NCBI GenBank assembly: GCA_007125835.1
Contig: SLCJ01000217.1
Location: forward strand, 1-10,893
Length of the DNA: 10,893 bases
Origin: Verrucomicrobiales bacterium
Lineage (GTDB): Bacteria > Verrucomicrobiota > Verrucomicrobiia > Verrucomicrobiales > SLCJ01
Reading direction: 5' to 3'
The notes under the pieces are model-generated. The model saw nothing but the letters and a program-made list of their open reading frames with translations. It did no database searches and was not told the DNA's origin. How positions within the stretch are numbered: position 1 is the stretch's first letter; each line of letters starts with the position of its first letter. Both the position numbers and the translations under genes were made by a program. Positions 6,159-10,893 of this stretch are shown here, one piece after another.

Positions 6159-7016
6159 ATGACGCTCCTCACCAGCCGCCGCCATCCCTGGGTCACACGC
6201 TGCCGCGAACTGGCTGCGGGGAAGCAGGAACAAAGCAACGACCCCGCTGCGCATTCGCAAGTTCTCCTCGACGGCCCCCACCTGCTGCGCGAAGCCCTCG
6301 CATCTGACGTGCCGCTTGATTTCGCGCTCGCTGACACCCGCATTCTTGAAAAGGAATCCGGTCGCTCGCTTGCCGACACCCTCGCCTCGCGCGGCATTCC
6401 CTTCCAAGAATGCGCCGGAAGCGTGATCGAAGCCGCCAGCCCGGTGCGCACGCCTGCGGGCGTTGTCGCCATTGCCAGGCTTGCTCCAGCCGATCCGGAT
6501 TCACTCCTCCGCCACCCCACAAACCAGCTCGTTGTCGCCGCAGGCGGTGTGCAGGATCCCGGCAATCTGGGCGCCATCGTGCGCGTGGCCGAAGCCGCCG
6601 GGGCCGCCGCCGTAATCTCCACCTCCGGCTCAGCCGACCCCTTGTCCTGGAAAGCCCTGCGCGCCTCCGCCGGGAGCGCGCTGCGTCTGCCGGTAGCCCG
6701 CCACATCGAAGCCTCCGAACTGTGTGTGCTGGCGCAATCACACGGCTGGCGCATCCTCGCCACCGATCCCGCCGACGGCATGCCTCACGACCAAGTCGAC
6801 TACCCTGGCCCGTCTTTGCTCCTGCTCGGCGGCGAAGGCCCTGGCCTGGACCCGGCCCTAATCGCCCAAGCCGACCAAAGGTTGCGCATCGACATGCAGT
6901 CACCGGTCGAGTCCCTCAATGTCGCGGTAGCCGCCGGCATCATCCTTTTTGAAGCACGCCGGCAACTCGCCGCCCGATCGAACAACGCCTCCTCCCAGTC
7001 ACGCACCTCAGGTTGA
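6159..7016 (+). CDS. SpoU/TrmH-family RNA 2'-O-methyltransferase
   Basis: A 285-residue protein that would transfer methyl from AdoMet to a ribose 2'-OH in rRNA or tRNA, in the cytoplasm. The N-terminal part has the substrate-binding domain pattern (VLLDGPHLLREAL at 35-47). The C-terminal SPOUT domain shows all three motifs: DPGNLGAIVR (133-142, with N136 and catalytic-type R142), LLLGGEGPGL (221-230) and ESLNVAVAAGI (251-261), which form the trefoil-knot AdoMet site. Its length and layout match the TrmH/RlmB group; which nucleotide is modified cannot be told from sequence. ATG 6159 is preferred over the in-frame TTG at 6147 because MTLLTSRRHP resembles the usual family start (an 'ITS..NP' type beginning). 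It follows the synthase-like gene after 53 bp, so co-transcription is possible. Confidence 0.92.
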   Translation: MTLLTSRRHPWVTRCRELAAGKQEQSNDPAAHSQVLLDGPHLLREALASDVPLDFALADTRILEKESGRSLADTLASRGIPFQECAGSVIEAASPVRTPAGVVAIARLAPADPDSLLRHPTNQLVVAAGGVQDPGNLGAIVRVAEAAGAAAVISTSGSADPLSWKALRASAGSALRLPVARHIEASELCVLAQSHGWRILATDPADGMPHDQVDYPGPSLLLLGGEGPGLDPALIAQADQRLRIDMQSPVESLNVAVAAGIILFEARRQLAARSNNASSQSRTSG

Positions 7017-7042
7017 GCTGTTGTATCGGATCTGGATTGAGT

Positions 7043-7066
7043 TTGACTGTCCCCAGGGGACGTCAA
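7043..7066. terminator. Strong hairpin downstream of the methyltransferase gene
   Basis: TTGAC (7043-7047) pairs with GTCAA (7062-7066) and GTCCCC (7049-7054) with GGGGAC (7056-7061), with one bulged T at 7048 and a tight apex. The hairpin lies 26 nt after the methyltransferase stop in a convergent gap, where a bidirectional terminator is expected. Neither strand has a T-run after the stem, so it is not a classical intrinsic terminator. It could instead protect the 3' end or be part of a dispersed repeat. Confidence 0.4.
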
Positions 7067-7137
7067 TACAGGATAAAGTTGGATGCAGGACAAGGACCGA
7101 AGGCGTGGATTTGACATCAAAGCGCAAAGATGGCTAC

Positions 7138-7158
7138 CCCCCAAAGAGCGGCGAACCT
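7138..7158 (+). repeat. 21-nt dispersed repeat, copy 2
   Basis: Matches the reverse complement of bases 2-22 at 20 of 21 positions. It sits in the convergent intergenic gap. See copy 1 for interpretation. Confidence 0.55.
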
Positions 7159-7226
7159 TCTTCGGCGATGGGGATGAAGGGGAAAATGAGAAAGCGCTTC
7201 GCTCCGTGCCATTTGCTTTGAACACA

Positions 7227-9944
7227 TCAACTCTCATCAGCAGGTGGATTGCGGCGGCGGTATAGGGCCTTTTCGCCCTCGACGAGGAGGAACACGAGCA
7301 GTCCAGCTCCCACGATCCACAACCAGGAAACGGCGGGCGGAGGCGCGGTGCCAAACCACACGTTCATTAAAGGCAGGAAGGTGAAACCGGCCTGCAAGAG
7401 CAGCATGAGCCCGATGGCTATCATCACGGCCGGGCGAGCAAAGATGTCGGCGCGCAGCGAAGAGTCGTGCATATAGCGGCAGTTCAAGAGGTAGAAGACC
7501 TGGCCCGCGACAAGCGTGTTCACGGCAATGGTTCGTGCCGCCTCGATTCCGATCCCCGAGCGGAACACCCAGTACACGAGGAAAGTGAATCCTCCCACAA
7601 GCAGTGACACGAGCACAACTCTCCACAGGAAATGCATGTCGAGGATCGGTGCGGCGGGCGGGCGCGGTGGACGCTTCATCGTGTTCGGCTCGGTCGGCTC
7701 GAAGGCCAGCGCCAGCGCCAGCGTCACTGCAGTGACCATGTTAACCCACAGGATCTGCACCGGCGTGATCGGCATGGTCATCCCCGCCAGCAATGCCACC
7801 ACAATCACAAGCGACTGAGCACCGTTGGTCGGCAGTATGAACAGGAGGGTTTTGCGCAGATTGTCGTAGATCGTGCGCCCCTCCTCCACCGCATGGGCAA
7901 TGGACGCGAAGTTGTCATCGGCCAATACCATCTCGGACACATCTTTGGTGACCTGGGTTCCTTTGATCCCCATGGCGATTCCCACATCGGCACTCTTAAT
8001 GGCCGGAGCGTCATTGACGCCATCGCCCGTCATGGCGACCACCTCGCCGCGCGATTGCAAGGCGCGCACGAGGCGCAATTTGTGTTCCGGGCTGGTGCGC
8101 GCGAAGACGTCGCTTTCCTGGGCGGCGCGGGCCAGCTGTTCGTCGTCCATTTCTTCGATCTCGGCACCCGTTACCGGATTGCCCGAGTGTTTGAGCCCCA
8201 CCTCGGCTGCAATCCCCGAAGCCGTGAGCGCGTGGTCACCGGTGATCATTTTCACGTGAATGCCCGCCTCCAGGCACTGCTTGACAGCGACAATGGCGTC
8301 CGCGCGCGGCGGATCAATCAGACCGACAATGCCGAGAAAATCCAGATCGTTTATGTCCTCGTGAGCCACTGTGTCCTTGTCCGTGTGCACCCGGGCCACG
8401 GCCAGCACGCGCATGCCCGTCGAGGCCAGCGCCTCGATCTCTTTCTCCCAGAAAGCGGGATCGAGATCCTCCATGCCGTCTGCTCCAGCCTGGCGGCTGC
8501 TGCGCTCGATAATTCGCTCGGGCGCGCCCTTGATATGCAGCCAACTTACGCTGTCGTCCAGCTCGTCGAGCGTGGCCATATACTTGTGCTCGGATTCGAA
8601 AGGCAGCACGTCGATTCGTTTGCCAATGGACTCGTCGAATCCCCCTTTCGAAGCCAGCACGCGAAGCCCCGCATCGGTGGCCTCGCCGCGCACAGTCCAA
8701 TCCTCACTCTTATCTGTTGGAGGATCAATCTCAGCATCGTTGCACAAAGCAATCGCACGCAAAAGGTCGGCAAGCTGCGGCTCGTCCGGGCCATGCACTT
8801 TTTCCGCCTCTTCTTCATCACCTTTCCGGCGCAGGATTTCCCCCTTGGGATTGTATCCGGTGCCCTCCACCTTGTATTCGGAGGCCGCCGTGCGCACAAC
8901 CCGGGCTGTCATTTCATTGCGGGTCAGGGTGCCGGTCTTGTCGGAGCAAATGACAGTCACTGAGCCTAGCGTCTCGACCGAAGGCAGCTTGCGCACGATG
9001 GCATTGCGCCGCGCCATGCTCTGCACGCCTAGAGCCAGCGTGATGGTGAGGATCGCGGGCAGGCCCTCGGGAATCGCCGCCACCGCCAAGCCAATCACGG
9101 CGAGGAAAAGATCGGCGGGCGTGAAGTCGTGAAAGAACCAGCCAATGGCGAAAAACAGAGCCGCCGCCACAACAATCACGATCGAAAGCAAGCGGGCGAA
9201 CTGGTCAATCTTGCGCAGCAGCGGCGTGCGCGGCTTTTCCAACTCCTGCATCATACCGCTGATGCGCCCCAATTCCGTCTCCGCACCCGTGGCCACCACA
9301 TAGCCGCGCGCCCGTCCGTAGGTCGAGAGCGTTCCAGAAAAAGCCATGCATGTGCGGTCGCCCACCACGGCACCCTCTGCCACCGCGTCCGTCCGCTTCT
9401 CGACCGCCTCGGACTCGCCGGTCAGCGCGGCCTCCTCTACCTTGAAATCGCGTACGAACACGAGTCGCACGTCGGCCGGCACACGGTCGCCGCTGCCCAT
9501 TTCAACCAAGTCGCCGGGTACTAGGTCCTCGGCATTGATGCGCTTGCGTTTGCCGCCCCGGATCACATTGGCCTCCAGCGACAGCATCTTGCGGATCCCC
9601 TCCAACGCCTTCTCCGCTTTGCCCTCCTGCACGAATCCAATCACCGCGTTGATGATGACCACAGCCAGGATCACCCAGGTGTCAACCCAATGCCCCATCA
9701 ACGCCGTGATCACCGCCGCCGCGATCAGGACGTAGATCAAGACGTTGTGGAAATGACTGAACAGTTGCGCCAGCGCGCTGCGGCGCGGGGGTTCGGGCAG
9801 CACGTTGCGGCCGTAATGTTCGACACGCGCCCCCGCTTCGTCCTGAGACAGTCCCTCGGCACCGGTCTCGAGCCACCCGCCGACCTCGTCGGTCCCGGCG
9901 GCATGCCATTTTCTCGCGTTTTCCTTTGCGTTCTTTTCATCCAT
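7227..9944 (-). CDS. P2-type cation-transporting ATPase
   Basis: A 905-residue P-type ATPase of the Ca2+-ATPase-like (P2) group. In order: an N-terminal cation-ATPase domain (10-60), M1-M2 (about 60-105), actuator domain with TGES (175-178), M3-M4 with PEGLP (292-296), phosphorylation motif SDKTGTLT with D335, nucleotide-binding KGAPE (472-476), hinge TGD (568-570), TGDGVND (639-645) and M5-M10 to residue 890. All catalytic motifs are intact. The ion site is unusual: M4 E293 and M5 N707 are kept, but the SERCA E771 position is Q710 and the D800 position is A739 (NMVTAV). Ca2+ specificity is therefore doubtful. Start: ATG at 9944 on the minus strand gives MDEKNAKENA. The frame extends to 10187 but would overlap the divergent gene and adds sequence unlike the family. 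It is convergent with the methyltransferase gene and divergent from the amidoligase gene. Confidence 0.93.
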   Translation of the reverse strand: MDEKNAKENARKWHAAGTDEVGGWLETGAEGLSQDEAGARVEHYGRNVLPEPPRRSALAQLFSHFHNVLIYVLIAAAVITALMGHWVDTWVILAVVIINAVIGFVQEGKAEKALEGIRKMLSLEANVIRGGKRKRINAEDLVPGDLVEMGSGDRVPADVRLVFVRDFKVEEAALTGESEAVEKRTDAVAEGAVVGDRTCMAFSGTLSTYGRARGYVVATGAETELGRISGMMQELEKPRTPLLRKIDQFARLLSIVIVVAAALFFAIGWFFHDFTPADLFLAVIGLAVAAIPEGLPAILTITLALGVQSMARRNAIVRKLPSVETLGSVTVICSDKTGTLTRNEMTARVVRTAASEYKVEGTGYNPKGEILRRKGDEEEAEKVHGPDEPQLADLLRAIALCNDAEIDPPTDKSEDWTVRGEATDAGLRVLASKGGFDESIGKRIDVLPFESEHKYMATLDELDDSVSWLHIKGAPERIIERSSRQAGADGMEDLDPAFWEKEIEALASTGMRVLAVARVHTDKDTVAHEDINDLDFLGIVGLIDPPRADAIVAVKQCLEAGIHVKMITGDHALTASGIAAEVGLKHSGNPVTGAEIEEMDDEQLARAAQESDVFARTSPEHKLRLVRALQSRGEVVAMTGDGVNDAPAIKSADVGIAMGIKGTQVTKDVSEMVLADDNFASIAHAVEEGRTIYDNLRKTLLFILPTNGAQSLVIVVALLAGMTMPITPVQILWVNMVTAVTLALALAFEPTEPNTMKRPPRPPAAPILDMHFLWRVVLVSLLVGGFTFLVYWVFRSGIGIEAARTIAVNTLVAGQVFYLLNCRYMHDSSLRADIFARPAVMIAIGLMLLLQAGFTFLPLMNVWFGTAPPPAVSWLWIVGAGLLVFLLVEGEKALYRRRNPPADES

Positions 9945-10015
9945 CCCACAAGATACGACGCCACCGGATATTTCCTTGTAAATTTCGACCGCCACCGATC
10001 CGATTTTCAAACACC
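9945..10015. promoter_or_regulatory. Divergent promoter region, ATPase / amidoligase
   Basis: This 71-bp spacer separates the two divergent start codons and must hold at least the minus-strand promoter and probably the plus-strand one. It is more AT-rich than its surroundings (tttccttgtaaattt near 9971-9985; attttcaa near 10003-10010). A minus-strand TTGAAA (10010 to 10005) could be a -35, but no convincing -10 lies at the right distance. Neither start has a clear Shine-Dalgarno. Confidence 0.35.
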
Positions 10016-10893
10016 ATGGCCACACCCGAATCACCATCTGCGGAAACCCGGCACGCCAACCGCAAGGTGGGTGTCGAGCTGGAATTCGGCGGACTCGACC
10101 TGCCCGTGATCCTGCAGCGCGTGCAGGACGCCGTGGGTGGCCGCATCGAACAGAAAAGCGCCTACGAAGGAGCGGTTGTCGGCACATCGGTCGGCGACGT
10201 GCGCGCCGAACTCGACGCCTCGCTCTTCCGCAATTTCAAGCTCAGGGGGCTTCTGCGCAACCTTGCACTCGACCAAATTGAAGGATCCCTCGAAGAACGG
10301 GTCGAGCGTGCCATGGCCACAGAAGCCCGGCGTTTCGTTCCCTTCGAGGTGGTGTTCGAACCCATTCCGTTTTCCCTCATCGGCGACTTGGAAGCAGTTC
10401 GAGAAAGTCTGCGGCGCGGTGCGGAGGGCACCGGAGTCTCCGTATTCAATGCTTTCGGCCTGCATTTCAACCCGGACCTCCCCGACATCGGACCCGAATC
10501 CCTGCTGCGCTACCTGCGGGCATTCCTCTGCCGCTACCCCTCCCTGCTCAAGCGCCACGACGTGGACACCACGCGCCGCATCAGCCCGTTCATCGACCCC
10601 TTTCCCCGCGACTACGCAAGCGCCGTTCTTCAAACCGAGTATACCCCTGATTCCGCCGCCTTGATCGACGACTACATCGCCGCCAACCCCACGCGCAACC
10701 GCCCCCTCGACCTGCTCCCGGCCCTGGCCTGGCTCGACGAGGAGCGCGTCCGGCACCACCTGCCCGATGAAAAGATCGGACGGCGTCCCGCCCTGCACTA
10801 CCGTCTGCCCGACTGCCGCATCGACGACCCCGACTGGCGCATTTCCCACGAATGGCGGCACTGGCTCGCCATTGAGGACCTCGCCGCCAGTCC
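10016..10893 (+). CDS. Amidoligase_2-family carboxylate-amine ligase, partial (right edge)
   Basis: The first 292 residues are visible and the frame is still open at the window edge. It belongs to the putative amidoligase (Amidoligase_2) family of the COOH-NH2 ligase superfamily, predicted to form amide bonds between a carboxylate and an amine using ATP. Recognisable blocks are GVELEFGG (19-26), NAFGLHFNP (145-153), RRISPFIDPFP (187-197), LIDDYIAANPTRNRPLDLLP (216-235) and HYRLPDCRIDDPDW (261-274). Family members I recall are not much longer than this, so only a short C-terminal piece is probably missing. The start MATPESPSAE at ATG 10016 is the first in-frame start and precedes the conserved block by 18 residues. 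The substrate is unknown. In many genomes relatives sit beside a glutamine-amidotransferase-like gene; that would lie beyond 10893 and cannot be checked here. Confidence 0.88.
   Translation, partial: MATPESPSAETRHANRKVGVELEFGGLDLPVILQRVQDAVGGRIEQKSAYEGAVVGTSVGDVRAELDASLFRNFKLRGLLRNLALDQIEGSLEERVERAMATEARRFVPFEVVFEPIPFSLIGDLEAVRESLRRGAEGTGVSVFNAFGLHFNPDLPDIGPESLLRYLRAFLCRYPSLLKRHDVDTTRRISPFIDPFPRDYASAVLQTEYTPDSAALIDDYIAANPTRNRPLDLLPALAWLDEERVRHHLPDEKIGRRPALHYRLPDCRIDDPDWRISHEWRHWLAIEDLAAS

Larger units (their letters stand above)
7017..7226. other. Gap between convergent genes: hairpin and relict repeat
   Basis: This 210-bp gap separates the convergent methyltransferase and ATPase genes. It holds the hairpin at 7043-7066 and the 21-nt repeat at 7138-7158. 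An ORF from ATG 7083 to 7265 encodes 60 residues beginning MQDKDRRRGF, but it runs antisense into the 3' end of the ATPase gene, has no clear ribosome binding site or domain, and part of it is the repeated element. I therefore treat it as relict repeat DNA rather than a gene. A weak AGCG/CGCT hairpin at 7193-7203 followed on the minus strand by a T-rich stretch is a poor candidate for the ATPase terminator. Confidence 0.55.

Noticed and set aside
5798..6781. Long minus-strand ORF of 327 residues
   Set aside because: It is antisense to the end of the synthase-like gene and most of the methyltransferase gene, both with clear motifs; its Arg/Ala/Ser-rich composition is typical of shadow frames in GC-rich DNA. 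The same applies to minus-strand frames at 1518-2081, 2650-3474 and 5014-5739.
7083..7265. 60-residue ORF starting MQDKDRRRGF
   Set aside because: It overlaps the 3' end of the ATPase gene antisense, includes the dispersed 21-nt repeat and lacks a clear ribosome binding site. It could be re-examined if a conserved homologue is found.
7632..8963. Plus-strand ORF of 443 residues
   Set aside because: It is antisense to the P-type ATPase, whose motifs are all intact; the translation has no recognisable domain and is His/Arg-rich as expected of a shadow frame.
9945..10187. N-terminal extension of the ATPase to 10187
   Set aside because: The extra 81 residues overlap the divergent amidoligase gene, are Arg/Pro-rich and do not resemble the family; MDEKNAKENA from 9944 precedes a normal cation-ATPase N-terminal domain.

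Overview
The window looks like chromosomal DNA from a GC-rich member of the Verrucomicrobiota (PVC group). This is inferred from family content, not from a marker gene. It holds a PEP-CTERM protein, a pseudopilin with a C-terminal H-Xn-DG motif, a secreted protein ending in the 'LLQYALGAEP ... STDLVDW' module common in verrucomicrobial exported proteins, and starts that mostly lack a good Shine-Dalgarno sequence.

Layout. Bases 1-693 hold no convincing gene. They carry short tandem repeats, a 55-bp direct repeat recurring at a 221-bp period, several hairpins, and an AT-rich stretch (541-636) that probably contains the promoter of the first gene. Five plus-strand genes follow: a PEP-CTERM protein with a choice-of-anchor-M-like motif (694-1506), a pseudopilin-like protein (1578-2285, with a terminator-like hairpin just before the start I prefer), a second exported choice-of-anchor-M protein without PEP-CTERM (2350-3465), a membrane protein fused to a spermidine-synthase-like domain (3562-6105), and a SpoU/TrmH-family RNA 2'-O-methyltransferase (6159-7016). 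A gene-poor gap (7017-7226) has a strong hairpin and a 21-nt element that recurs inverted at the left edge of the window. A P2-type cation ATPase lies on the minus strand (7227-9944). Diverging from it across 71 bp is an Amidoligase_2-family gene (from 10016) that runs off the right edge.

How the genes relate. The first three encode exported or envelope proteins and may be functionally linked: two anchor-M proteins with different C-termini flank a pseudopilin. The synthase-like protein, the methyltransferase, the ATPase and the amidoligase look like ordinary neighbours rather than one pathway. I see no CRISPR array, tRNA, rRNA, transposase or defence system. The points most worth a second look are the composite repeat at the left, the terminator/start conflict at 1548-1580, the anchor-M pair, the altered ion-site residues of the ATPase, and the amidoligase at the edge, whose partners lie outside the window.
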